The notes beneath the pieces are model-generated. The model saw nothing but the letters and a program-made list of their open reading frames with translations. It searched no databases and was not told the DNA's origin. From Paraglaciecola polaris LMG 21857 (GTDB lineage Bacteria; Pseudomonadota; Gammaproteobacteria; Enterobacterales; Alteromonadaceae): a stretch of 64,000 nucleotides of DNA. Position 1 is the first letter of the stretch. Each line of letters begins with the position of its first letter. The DNA lies in NCBI RefSeq assembly GCF_000315055.1, contig NZ_BAER01000044.1, positions 124,001 to 188,000 of the forward strand, written 5' to 3'. The position numbers were made by a program, and so were the translations under genes. This document shows positions 1-8,840 of this stretch, piece after piece.

Positions 1-1
1 A

Positions 2-2056
2 CAAAATAGTCGTGGTACGAATTCGACGCTAACCGCATTTATACGTGGGGTAGGCCAGCAAGACCCACTTTGGGGTTACGAACCAGGGGTAGGGATATAC
101 ATTGATGATGTTTATGTTGCACGTCCTCAAGGGGCGGTACTGGATTTACTTGATGTAGAACGAATAGAAGTGTTGCGCGGCCCACAAGGTACCTTGTACG
201 GCAAAAATACCATAGGTGGCGCAATTAAATACGTTACCAAGCCGATGAGCGGCGACCCAACCTTGAATATCCAAGGTACTGTGGGTAGCTATTCGCAACG
301 TGATATCAAGCTCACCGGTCAACTGCCATTGATTGAAGACAAACTCTATATCGGCTTTGGTATCGCAGATTTAACCCGTGACGGTTACGGTGAATATTTA
401 CAGTCTGCATTAGATGGCCAAGATTTAGAAAATTACAACAAAGACTTGACCGCGGCCCGTATCACCGTGGAATTTACCCCAACGGATGATTTGTTTTTTC
501 GTTTGAGTTGGGACAAAACTGAAGATGACTCAAACGCAAAAGGTGGCTTTCGTTTATTGCCTAGCCGTCTGACCGATGCACCCGTTCCAAACAGTGTATT
601 TGATTCATATACCAGTTTACCAACCGAGAATAACGTCGAGCTTGAAGGTTATAGTTTAACGGCGAATTGGGACGTAAATGATGCTATTAGCTTGAAATAC
701 ATAGGCGCTCATCGCGAAAGTTACTCTCCGACTAACATTGATTTTGATAATACCGCGATTGATATATTTGATGTTCCGGCTATCTATGAAGATGAAAACG
801 ATACCCATGAATTACAACTGGCCTATACCGGTGATGGTTTTAATGCAGTGGGCGGTATTTACTATTATGACGGAGAGTCTTGTGGTCAATTTGAAGCAAT
901 TCTGGGCTTTCTTGGGCGTGCCGCGTTCGGAACTCCGGGGTTAACGCGTGAAGTCTCAGGGTGCAATAACAGTGAAAGTATTGCGGCATATGTACAATCT
1001 TCAATCGATGTGACCGAGCAATTATCGCTTACTTTAGGCGCGCGTTACACAGATGAAGAAAAACAAGCGACGGTACGGAATGGCCTTGTTTTCGCAAACG
1101 TTTACCCTGAATCAAATTGGATCCCAGGCTACGTTCGCCCCGAAGCCGAGTTAGTACCACAAGTATTGGGTACTGATTCAGACGGTGATGGCATACTTGA
1201 TGCGCCCGCGAAAGAAAGTTGGTCTCGTTTTACCCCGCGCGTGGGCATTGAATATCAAATGAATACTGATGTGATGTTATTCGCCAGTTACTCACAAGGC
1301 TTTAAATCGGGTACCTATAACCCAAGAGCAACGATTAATGAGCCCGCAGTGGATCCTGAAGTGGTTGATTCGGTAGAAGTGGGGATCAAAAGTGACTGGA
1401 ACGATAACCTACGTGCAAACGTGACTTTGTTCGCCCTTGAACATAACGATCGCCAATACATCTCGGTGTTGCCTGTCACGTCCCCAGAAGATTTACAGCA
1501 AATATTGGGTAATGTGGGTAAGTCCAAAGCCAAAGGGGTTGAAGCGGAAATCACCTATGCTGCAACAGATGAACTCACCTTTGATTTAGCCCTAGGGTAT
1601 ATCGATGCAGAGTTTGAAGAAGTATTCCAAGAAACCTTAGAAGGAAGAGTCGACGTGGCGGATACTTTCGCTATCGCCAATACTCCTGAATACACGGCAA
1701 ACATTGCGGCTAATTATCTGCTTAGCACAGACATGGGGGACTTTATTTTCAATGCGAATTATTACTACCGTGACGATTACACAATTACTGAGACATCCAA
1801 TAGTTTAATTACCCAAGATGGTTATGGTTTAGTTAACTTAAGCGTGTCGTGGCAGAGCGAAGATGGCACTTGGTATGGTGGTCTACATGCTAAAAACCTC
1901 ACTGACGAGGAATACGTAGTGGGTGGATATCAATTTGTAGTTGAAAACCCAGAAGATCCAACGGGTTATACCGCAGGTACGGGGGGAGACAACACCTTAA
2001 TAGGCTATTATGGCGACCCCCGCACGGTTAGTTTGACTGTGGGTTACCGTTTTTAA
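2..2056 (+). CDS. TonB-dependent outer-membrane receptor (5' end outside window)
   Basis: C-terminal about 684 residues of a TonB-dependent receptor. These are outer-membrane beta-barrels that import scarce ligands using TonB-ExbBD energy. The frame is open from base 2, so the signal peptide, TonB box and first part of the plug lie upstream. The plug domain is clear near the start (FIRGVG, then GIYIDDVYVARPQG and LRGPQGTLYGKNTIGGAI). A long barrel with alternating aromatic and charged strands follows and ends in the usual aromatic-terminal strand (TVSLTVGYRF). Sequence style resembles the large Alteromonadales/Sphingomonadales receptor group often linked to carbohydrates or plant compounds, but the ligand cannot be read from the sequence. 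It is followed by a roughly 400-base gap with a terminator. Confidence 0.93.
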   Translation, partial: QNSRGTNSTLTAFIRGVGQQDPLWGYEPGVGIYIDDVYVARPQGAVLDLLDVERIEVLRGPQGTLYGKNTIGGAIKYVTKPMSGDPTLNIQGTVGSYSQRDIKLTGQLPLIEDKLYIGFGIADLTRDGYGEYLQSALDGQDLENYNKDLTAARITVEFTPTDDLFFRLSWDKTEDDSNAKGGFRLLPSRLTDAPVPNSVFDSYTSLPTENNVELEGYSLTANWDVNDAISLKYIGAHRESYSPTNIDFDNTAIDIFDVPAIYEDENDTHELQLAYTGDGFNAVGGIYYYDGESCGQFEAILGFLGRAAFGTPGLTREVSGCNNSESIAAYVQSSIDVTEQLSLTLGARYTDEEKQATVRNGLVFANVYPESNWIPGYVRPEAELVPQVLGTDSDGDGILDAPAKESWSRFTPRVGIEYQMNTDVMLFASYSQGFKSGTYNPRATINEPAVDPEVVDSVEVGIKSDWNDNLRANVTLFALEHNDRQYISVLPVTSPEDLQQILGNVGKSKAKGVEAEITYAATDELTFDLALGYIDAEFEEVFQETLEGRVDVADTFAIANTPEYTANIAANYLLSTDMGDFIFNANYYYRDDYTITETSNSLITQDGYGLVNLSVSWQSEDGTWYGGLHAKNLTDEEYVVGGYQFVVENPEDPTGYTAGTGGDNTLIGYYGDPRTVSLTVGYRF

Positions 2057-2117
2057 TTGACTCTGGCATTGACCCTGGCACTGTCCTTGGTTCGACCTTA
2101 ACTTGGCTACTATAAAT

Positions 2118-2144
2118 GAGCACTGTGCTTAATCAGCAGTGCTC
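2118..2144. repeat. 8-bp perfect inverted repeat downstream of the receptor
   Basis: GAGCACTG (2118-2125) and CAGTGCTC (2137-2144) are perfect inverted arms around an 11-base loop. No T-run follows, so it is not a classical terminator. It lies in the receptor's 3' untranslated region, before the terminator at 2253. Confidence 0.5.
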
Positions 2145-2252
2145 AGACATCAATAACTTACTGTCTAAATATACAGCTAAAATAAATAATAATAACAATG
2201 CCAACATGCTCTCAAAAAGCAGCATGAAATTGGCAGGTTCTAAATCATGTTT

Positions 2253-2274
2253 GGCAGTGAATACTGCCTTTTTT
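2253..2274 (+). terminator. Rho-independent terminator after the TonB receptor
   Basis: Stem GGCAGT (2253-2258), loop GAAT, stem ACTGCC (2263-2268), followed directly by six T. It lies about 200 bases after the receptor stop and ends the receptor transcript before the response-regulator gene. The rest of 2057-2469 shows no convincing gene. Confidence 0.75.
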
Positions 2275-2469
2275 CTTGTCTGCATTTATCAGCTTCAATT
2301 GGTATATTTACACCCCTTTGTCTAAATTCTGCTGACGCTCGTAGTATTTACTACAATCCCTTGACAGTAAATTTTAATTAACTGATAGTCGCAATAGATA
2401 ATGTTATTAAATATCAACTATCTAGCATCAATCGTTAGATTTCAACCGCGTTATAAATGAGTACTGTAC

Positions 2470-3111
2470 ATGCAAGTAAAAGCCATTGTAGCTGATGATC
2501 ATCCTTTGTTTCGCAGCGCCATGAAGCAAGCCATACAGAGCGTGCTGGGTAATGATATTCTTGAATCAGCCTCATACCAGGAAACCATTGATTTATTGCA
2601 TCGACATAATGATGTTGAATTGATTTTTTTAGATCTGAATATGCCAGGCAATGACGGCCTGACAGGGTTGGCCATGCTGCGCAGCCATTTTCCCGATGTG
2701 CTGGTAGCAATCGTATCTGGTGACGAAAGCCCCACTATGGTGAGAAAAGCCATGGATTTTGGTGCATGTGGGTATATCCCTAAATCGACGCCGCTTCCTG
2801 TGATTGCCAGCGCAGTACAACAAATTCTTGAAGGAGAGCAATGGCTGCCAGCGGAATTAATTGATCAGGTACAAAAAATTGAGGGCAGTGAAGAACAAGC
2901 GTTTGCCGCCAAACTGACCCAGTTAACGCCCCATCAATTGAAAGTGTTGCAGTTAATGGCAGATGGCTTGTTAAATAAACAAATTGCTTACGAGCTAGGA
3001 GTGAGTGAGTCAACGATTAAGCAGCATGTCTCAGCGGTACTTCACAAATTGGGCTTTAATAATCGCACCCAAGCCGGTGTTTTGTTCAAGCAAATGCTTA
3101 AAGTCGAGTAA
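2470..3111 (+). CDS. crbR: LuxR/NarL-family response regulator, CrbR-like
   Basis: 213-residue two-component response regulator. The receiver domain (about 1-120) has the acidic pair D9-D10, phospho-acceptor D55 (FLDLNMPG), S83 and K105 (YIPKS). A LuxR-type helix-turn-helix (about 145-205) carries the LTPHQLKVLQLMADGLLNKQ and SESTIKQHVSAVLHKLGF signatures. Size, N-terminus (VADDHPLF) and the nearby SLC5-fused hybrid kinase on the opposite strand match the CrbS/CrbR system, which in Vibrio and Pseudomonas controls acetyl-CoA synthetase and the acetate switch. The partner assignment is inferred from context, since about 2 kb and an antiporter gene separate the two. No acs gene is in the window. 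Confidence 0.85.
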   Translation: MQVKAIVADDHPLFRSAMKQAIQSVLGNDILESASYQETIDLLHRHNDVELIFLDLNMPGNDGLTGLAMLRSHFPDVLVAIVSGDESPTMVRKAMDFGACGYIPKSTPLPVIASAVQQILEGEQWLPAELIDQVQKIEGSEEQAFAAKLTQLTPHQLKVLQLMADGLLNKQIAYELGVSESTIKQHVSAVLHKLGFNNRTQAGVLFKQMLKVE

Positions 3112-3144
3112 ATAGAGCAACACTATTTGCTTCGCTTTTTAACG

Positions 3145-3171
3145 CATTACTGACGGTTAATGTCAGTAATG
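3145..3171. repeat. Perfect 10-bp inverted repeat between convergent genes
   Basis: CATTACTGAC (3145-3154) and GTCAGTAATG (3162-3171) flank a 7-base loop. It sits between the stop of the response regulator and the convergent antiporter gene. It lacks a T-run on either strand, so terminator function is uncertain. Confidence 0.5.
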
Positions 3172-3237
3172 TATGAAAGATTGTCAAGCCAGTGCAACTG
3201 GACCGCCCAGTCGCACAAATTTAACCTAGTAAGATGC

Positions 3238-5082
3238 TTAACCTGGCAGTTTTGATTCGTCGCTAATGGATGCTGAATCGTCTGGCTTTTCATGCCCTTT
3301 TTCTGGGTTGACTAAACTGACAATTTTCCATTCTGCTTTAGGTTTGACGTTGTTGGATGTGGTAAACATCTGAACGTGATTGTGGGTGTCAATGGCGCAC
3401 AGTTTGATCGCCCTTTCTTTGTACTGCTCTTTGTAATCATCGTAGGTAAATGAATCTGACAAGCGGGTCGTCTTAATGGTCGCACCCTTAGCAACCAAGC
3501 CTGCTAATTTACCGTAAGTGGCATCATCACTGAACAAGCCCAATTTTTTAACATAAGATTCTGACACCTGATGACTTGGACGCTGCTGTTGCTCATTGTT
3601 ACTAAGGCCCAACACAGTGCCTTTGCCCATTTCATGTTCAAAATGGTAGGTCACCATCGGGTTTAATTGGCGATAGGGTGACATAACCAACACTTTACCA
3701 AACATGGATAAATCTAAAGTACGGGCGGCATGTTCTGACATAGGATTACCGAAATAGGTGGGGATACTCTCCATACGCGCCAAGCGCATATTGTTCCAGT
3801 TGGTATCGGTAACACGAACTTGCACATCGTGAGTCATAAGCTCTTTGGCAAATAGACGGCTAAATAACCCGCCACCAAAAATAAGAAAGCCATGAGGGGC
3901 AGGGGCGCGCATATTGAGTTTTTTGGCAACCGTGACCGACGTTAAACTTTGCAGCACTACTGTGGTGATGATCACTAAAAATACCATGGGGACCAAGAGC
4001 TCAGCTTGGGCGTAATCAAGGGCTTCAAGTTTCAATGAAAAAAGCGCGGATACGGCCGCTGCGACTATCCCTCTAGGGGCAATCCAACTGAGTAAGGCGA
4101 TTTCACGCCAATTTAGTCCAGTGCCTAAAGAAGACAAAAATACGCCGACTGGCCGGGCGATAAATATCAATGCCACCAACACTAAAATGGAGCCCCAACC
4201 AACGCTCAGCATAGAATGTATATCGATACGCGAAGCGAGCAAAATGAACAAGCCAGAAATCAATAATACGCTTAACGTTTCTTTGAATTCCAGAATGTCC
4301 TCTACGTCTACATTTTTCATATTCGCCAACCACATACCAATGATGGTTACCGTGAGCAACCCTGACTCGTGGGCAATTAAGTTTGAGCCAGCGAACGCGC
4401 CTAACATCAGCGTCAGTACCGCGGTATTTTCCAAATAATGAGGAAGCCAGCTATTACGAAGTACCAAACCGAGCAAGTAACCAGTTGCTGCCCCGATGCC
4501 CAAACCGACACTCAGGGTCAGGCCAAATGCATATAAGGTATGGCTTAGGGCATCTTGTGTGGAAATAATGTATTCAAATACCAGTACCGCAAGCAGTGCG
4601 CCAATGGGGTCGATAACGATCCCTTCCCAGCGCAGTATATTTGACACCTTGCTACTGGGGCGCACCGTTCGTAGCATTGGCACAATAACTGTGGGGCCGG
4701 TGACCGTCACTATCGCGCCGAATAAAAAAGCCAATTGCCAAGATATGCCTAAGGCGTAATGTGCAACAGGTGCCGTGACTAGCCAAGTGACTAAGGTGCC
4801 AACGGTGCAAAGGTTACGCACCATAGAACCGTGTCCTGCAAGATCGCCAAAACGCAGCGTTAGCGAGCCCTCGAATAAGATAATGGCGACGGATAAAGAC
4901 ACAATAGGAAAAAGTAAATCGCCAAACAGAGAATCGGCATCGATTACCCCGTATACAGGGCCAACTAAAATTCCCACCACCAGTAGGGGTAAAATGGCTG
5001 GAAGTTTTACTTTATAGGCAAAATACTGACAGGCAATGGAAATAAGTCCCACTGCCACTAAGGGAATAATAGGGTCGCTCAC
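3238..5082 (-). CDS. CPA1/NhaP-type Na+/H+ antiporter with C-terminal TrkA-N-like domain
   Basis: Inner-membrane cation:proton antiporter exchanging cytoplasmic Na+ (or K+) for H+. The N-terminal about 400 residues contain about a dozen hydrophobic segments with the family motifs GPTVIVPML and LRWEGIVIDPIGALLAVLVF, whose Asp is the likely ion-binding residue. From about residue 405 a Rossmann-like TrkA-N/RCK-type segment begins (FLIFGGGLFSRLFAKEL), a possible nucleotide-sensing module. Start choice: GTG at 5082 has a good Shine-Dalgarno (AAGGA, 6-base gap) and gives 614 residues. An upstream TTG at 5100 would give 620 but lacks a ribosome site. It lies between the crbR-like and crbS-like genes, and whether it belongs functionally with them is unknown. 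Confidence 0.88.
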   Translation of the reverse strand: MSDPIIPLVAVGLISIACQYFAYKVKLPAILPLLVVGILVGPVYGVIDADSLFGDLLFPIVSLSVAIILFEGSLTLRFGDLAGHGSMVRNLCTVGTLVTWLVTAPVAHYALGISWQLAFLFGAIVTVTGPTVIVPMLRTVRPSSKVSNILRWEGIVIDPIGALLAVLVFEYIISTQDALSHTLYAFGLTLSVGLGIGAATGYLLGLVLRNSWLPHYLENTAVLTLMLGAFAGSNLIAHESGLLTVTIIGMWLANMKNVDVEDILEFKETLSVLLISGLFILLASRIDIHSMLSVGWGSILVLVALIFIARPVGVFLSSLGTGLNWREIALLSWIAPRGIVAAAVSALFSLKLEALDYAQAELLVPMVFLVIITTVVLQSLTSVTVAKKLNMRAPAPHGFLIFGGGLFSRLFAKELMTHDVQVRVTDTNWNNMRLARMESIPTYFGNPMSEHAARTLDLSMFGKVLVMSPYRQLNPMVTYHFEHEMGKGTVLGLSNNEQQQRPSHQVSESYVKKLGLFSDDATYGKLAGLVAKGATIKTTRLSDSFTYDDYKEQYKERAIKLCAIDTHNHVQMFTTSNNVKPKAEWKIVSLVNPEKGHEKPDDSASISDESKLPG

Positions 5083-5172
5083 GTGAAGTCCTTGTAGCAA
5101 CGAATAAGCTGTAGTGAATGTGATCTGACCACAGGTTGCTTAATAAAAGCAATAATACCTTTGATAGTTTGC

Positions 5173-8100
5173 CTATTTTACCGGTAATAGCTGTTTTATT
5201 AAGCGTTTTAAGGCAATGGGTTTCAAGGGTTTGGGTAAATAGTGTAGCTGTGCATCAATGGCTAACTGACGGATATCTTCATCTTGGCGAGCTGAGTTTA
5301 AAATACCAGGTAGTGAAGGAGGGATACGGTTTGTTTCAAGCGTAGAATTTGGCTCTTTTCCCATAGATGATTGATTAACATTCAGCGGAAAGTTTTGCCT
5401 AATGGCATGGGCCACATCGATACCTGTTTCACCGTGATCCAATTGATAATCAAGGATCATTAAATCCACCGGTTGCTTGAGCAACGCCAGCGCGCTTTGA
5501 CAATCGGCAGCGGCAATAACGGTTGCTCCCCAATCAGCTAACAGACGCTGCAGTGCGTCGAGAATTTGCGGCTCGTTATCCACAATCAACACACGTTTAT
5601 TCAGCAAAGGGAAACTCGCATCTTTACTTATACTCGTTGCTATTTCAGCTTGGGCATAGGGTTTTTTATCTATTGGTACCGCTACATCAAACCAGGTTCC
5701 TTTTCCCAGTGTTGAATAAAGCGTAACAGGGTGCCCAAGCAAGGTACTGATGCGCTCAACAATCGTCAAGCCTAAGCCCAAACCTTCGCTAGGATTATTA
5801 TCCAGTTGATGAAACTCGAGAAAAATTTCTTGCTGTTTATCTTTGGCAATACCCGCACCGGTATCAATAACACAAATTCGAGCTTGTCCTTGTTGGCGCT
5901 TAACGCCCACTAAAATACGTCCTTTTACTGTGTAACGAATGGCATTTGACAGTAAGTTTTGAATTATACGTCTTAGCAGTTTTGGATCGGATGTCACCAT
6001 CAAATCAGTGTCTACATAGGTTACGCGTAACATTTTTTGTTCGGCTAAGACAGAAAACTCATTGATCATGGGCCGTAATATATGACTTAAAGGAAACGTT
6101 TGAATATGCGCGGTGAGCGCACCCGATTCCAACCGCGTCATATCGAGTAACATGGTTAACAGGGATTCAGCGTTACTTAAAGAGTCGACCAAATTTGCAC
6201 TTATTTGCGCCATTTCACCCTTGGGGGCTTTTTGTTTTAACATGGCGGCGAAAAGTGACGCAGCATTAAAAGGTTGCATTAAATCATGCCCAGCAGCGGC
6301 CAGGAATTTGGTCTTACTTTCATTGGCATTTTCGGCATCACGACGGGCTTTTTCGAGTTCGCTATTGGCCGTTTGTAATTGCTCAGTGCGCTCTTCTACT
6401 CGTGTTTCCAAATTACTTTTGGCTTGCTCTAATTGGTGCTGAATATTAATGTATTCGGTAATGTCACTATAGGTGGTAACGAACCCTCCGCCGGGCAAAG
6501 GGCTGCCATTTAATTCAATTACCTGACCGTTTTCTTGGTGACGCACATATTTATATTGGCTACCTGACTGCATAAAATCGACACGTTTGCTTATTTCAGC
6601 ATGAATGTCTTTGTGTCCGGTATCCGCGTTATGACTAAAAAGCCCGCGTTTCGCGTTAAATTCTAATATTTGATAAATTGACATACCGACCTGTACAAAT
6701 CCTCTGGGATAATTAAACAGTTGGATATATCGTTGATTCCAAGCAAGTAATTTTAAGTCCCGGTCAAGAACGACGATCCCTTGTTGAATATTCTCTACGG
6801 ATGATTGCAGGAGCTCGTGGTTAAATTGGAAGGTTTGACTGGCTTCTTCTACCAGCTCTACTAGTTCAGATAATTCTACATCACGTTTTTCGCCAATGGC
6901 TGAGAGCAATATTCTAGCACTGGCACTGCCGACTTGGCTGGCCAACTCGCTTTCTACACTCGTCAGTAGTTTAGGGCTGGCATAACCTGATAATTGATTG
7001 GGTGATATTTTAGTCAACAGTGCCTGATGACGCTCCGCACCCCATACCTTTTCTGTTATGGCCAACAAATTGGATATTTTGACCGCATGGCCAAACGCTT
7101 GAGTATTGTGGGTGACAGCGTCGCCAGAAGCAGGTTGATTACGCAAGCGCTGCATTAATGACACCAATACAAAACAGGCGATATTGGCCCCTAAGCTATA
7201 CACAAACCCTTGGGCTAATTGTAAGTCGCTGGGGGGGGAGTTGAAATAATAACTGGCAGTAATGCTTGGCCAGAGCAGCCAGTACACCCAGCATAACGCC
7301 CCGCACACTAATGCCAGTTGCGCCGCTAAAGCTGTACCGCGTTTCCAATATAACCCTAATATTAAAATAGGAAAAGTTTGCGACAACAGCGCAATGGCAA
7401 TAACACCACTTTGCACCAAGGATGTAGATTGGCTGATATTCACATGGTAAAAATATGCAACGCCCAACACGACTAATACCGTTGCCCGGCGGATAAATAG
7501 GATGCTAGCGGGCTTTAATCTGTGACGCTGCTGGGTACGTAGTTGTAAGGTCAACCACAGTGGAGTGGCTAAGTTATTGGAAATCATTACGCCCATTGCA
7601 AGTGTAGCGACAATTATCATGCTGGTTGCGGCAGCTAAGCCGCCAATAAAGGCAATAATGGTGATCCACATATTGCCTGATGCCACAGGTAGCGCCAATG
7701 CGTATGTATCTGTGCTGACAAGCCCGCTGGGAAATAACATATGTCCGGCCAACGCAATTGGCAGTACAAATGCGGTCATACCAAGTAAATAAAGAGGAAA
7801 AAGCCAGCGCGCCGTACTGATTTCTTTATCACCGTTATTTTCGATAAAGTTGATATGAAATTGGCGAGGCAGACAAAACATGGAGCATACCCCGAGAAGC
7901 ATTTGGCTAGCGTATACCCAGATGCCAGAGTCTGCGCTAATTGTTTGCTGAGCGCGGGTATCCAATTGGGCCTTGCCCAATAAGTCAAATACCCCGTCAA
8001 ACAAACTGTAACAAACAAACAAACCCACTATGACTAATGCGGCGAGTTTGACTACGGACTCAAAGGCGACAGTGAGCATTAAACCAGGGTGTTTATCAGT

Positions 8101-8628
8101 TAAATTAAGGGAGCGTGTACCGAATAAAATAGCAAATAAGGCCATTAATAAGGCAACATAGAACCCTACGCTGTCGGACCATAAATTATCTGTCCCCGTG
8201 ACGACGCGGATACCACCGGTTACAGCATCGAGCTGCAGCGCGATATAAGGTACGACACCAATAAAACACAACAGAGTCACCAACGCCGCAAGGAAGTGAG
8301 ATTTGTCATAGCGCAGACTAATAAAGTCCGCTAGGGAGCTGATATTGTGCTGGTGGCATACATTGGCAACGCGGCGGATAACAGGATGTGCAAATAAAAA
8401 GACAAAAATGACGCCTATGTATGTGGGAATAAACGCCCAACCGTAATGGGCTGCTTGGGTGGTAGTACCGAAAAAAGCCCAAGAAGTGCAGTGAACGCCT
8501 AAGGCGAGACTGTATATGTAGGGATGTTGCTGATTGGCGTTGACTCGTTTGTCACCCCAAAACGCTAATATAAATAAGATCAGCAGATAGGCGACCACAA
8601 TGGCCATTAAGCTCAGTACGCTAAACAT
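5173..8628 (-). CDS. crbS: SLC5 (Na+:solute symporter)-fused hybrid histidine kinase, CrbS-like
   Basis: 1151-residue membrane sensor kinase. Residues 1 to about 500 form a PutP/SLC5-like symporter domain with many membrane segments. A linker and PAS-like region (FNHELLQSSVENIQQGIVVLDRD, about 605-730) and a coiled coil lead to a HisKA domain with phospho-His H781 (AAAGHDLMQPF). The ATPase domain (NAIRYT, DTGAGI, GLGLGLTIVERI) and a C-terminal receiver with D1060 (LMILDYQLDHG) follow. This is the CrbS architecture, whose pathway with CrbR activates acetate use. The receiver has about 20 extra residues rich in N, S and P (about 1078-1099) before the PGILNSA strand. A C8 tract encodes part of an external-loop sequence near residue 465. 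Confidence 0.88.
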   Translation of the reverse strand: MFSVLSLMAIVVAYLLILFILAFWGDKRVNANQQHPYIYSLALGVHCTSWAFFGTTTQAAHYGWAFIPTYIGVIFVFLFAHPVIRRVANVCHQHNISSLADFISLRYDKSHFLAALVTLLCFIGVVPYIALQLDAVTGGIRVVTGTDNLWSDSVGFYVALLMALFAILFGTRSLNLTDKHPGLMLTVAFESVVKLAALVIVGLFVCYSLFDGVFDLLGKAQLDTRAQQTISADSGIWVYASQMLLGVCSMFCLPRQFHINFIENNGDKEISTARWLFPLYLLGMTAFVLPIALAGHMLFPSGLVSTDTYALALPVASGNMWITIIAFIGGLAAATSMIIVATLAMGVMISNNLATPLWLTLQLRTQQRHRLKPASILFIRRATVLVVLGVAYFYHVNISQSTSLVQSGVIAIALLSQTFPILILGLYWKRGTALAAQLALVCGALCWVYWLLWPSITASYYFNSPPSDLQLAQGFVYSLGANIACFVLVSLMQRLRNQPASGDAVTHNTQAFGHAVKISNLLAITEKVWGAERHQALLTKISPNQLSGYASPKLLTSVESELASQVGSASARILLSAIGEKRDVELSELVELVEEASQTFQFNHELLQSSVENIQQGIVVLDRDLKLLAWNQRYIQLFNYPRGFVQVGMSIYQILEFNAKRGLFSHNADTGHKDIHAEISKRVDFMQSGSQYKYVRHQENGQVIELNGSPLPGGGFVTTYSDITEYINIQHQLEQAKSNLETRVEERTEQLQTANSELEKARRDAENANESKTKFLAAAGHDLMQPFNAASLFAAMLKQKAPKGEMAQISANLVDSLSNAESLLTMLLDMTRLESGALTAHIQTFPLSHILRPMINEFSVLAEQKMLRVTYVDTDLMVTSDPKLLRRIIQNLLSNAIRYTVKGRILVGVKRQQGQARICVIDTGAGIAKDKQQEIFLEFHQLDNNPSEGLGLGLTIVERISTLLGHPVTLYSTLGKGTWFDVAVPIDKKPYAQAEIATSISKDASFPLLNKRVLIVDNEPQILDALQRLLADWGATVIAAADCQSALALLKQPVDLMILDYQLDHGETGIDVAHAIRQNFPLNVNQSSMGKEPNSTLETNRIPPSLPGILNSARQDEDIRQLAIDAQLHYLPKPLKPIALKRLIKQLLPVK
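7231..7238. repeat. C8/G8 homopolymer inside the crbS-like gene
   Basis: Eight consecutive G on the plus strand (C8 in the coding direction) encode part of the SPPS sequence in a loop of the symporter domain. A one-base slip would truncate the protein before the kinase domains. Confidence 0.8.
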
Positions 8629-8760
8629 AGATACTCAAATTTATTTTTATATCAGTACTTTATCTTGAACATCCTTTGGGTAAAAGGGGGGATTGAGCCG
8701 ATCTTGGCTGATAAACTGCAAAATTTAGACACAATTTTTTTAAAACAACAAAAAAAGGCC

Positions 8761-8786
8761 CTTGAAGAGCTTTAAAGCAACCCCAT
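8761..8786 (+). promoter_or_regulatory. Sigma-32 (RpoH) heat-shock promoter of grpE
   Basis: CTTGAAG (8761-8767), a 13-base spacer, then CCCCAT (8781-8786). This is a near-perfect match to the RpoH consensus CTTGAAA-N13-CCCCAT. It lies about 55 bases before the grpE start and predicts a start of transcription near 8794-8798. Confidence 0.85.
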
Positions 8787-8840
8787 TAATAGCTGCAATT
8801 GAAATTAGCTTTAATGTGACACCAAAGAACGGAGTAAAGA

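Noticed and set aside
2116-2325. 69-codon open frame after the TonB receptor
   Set aside because: It contains the rho-independent terminator and an inverted repeat, has low-complexity Asn runs and no ribosome site; best seen as untranslated region.
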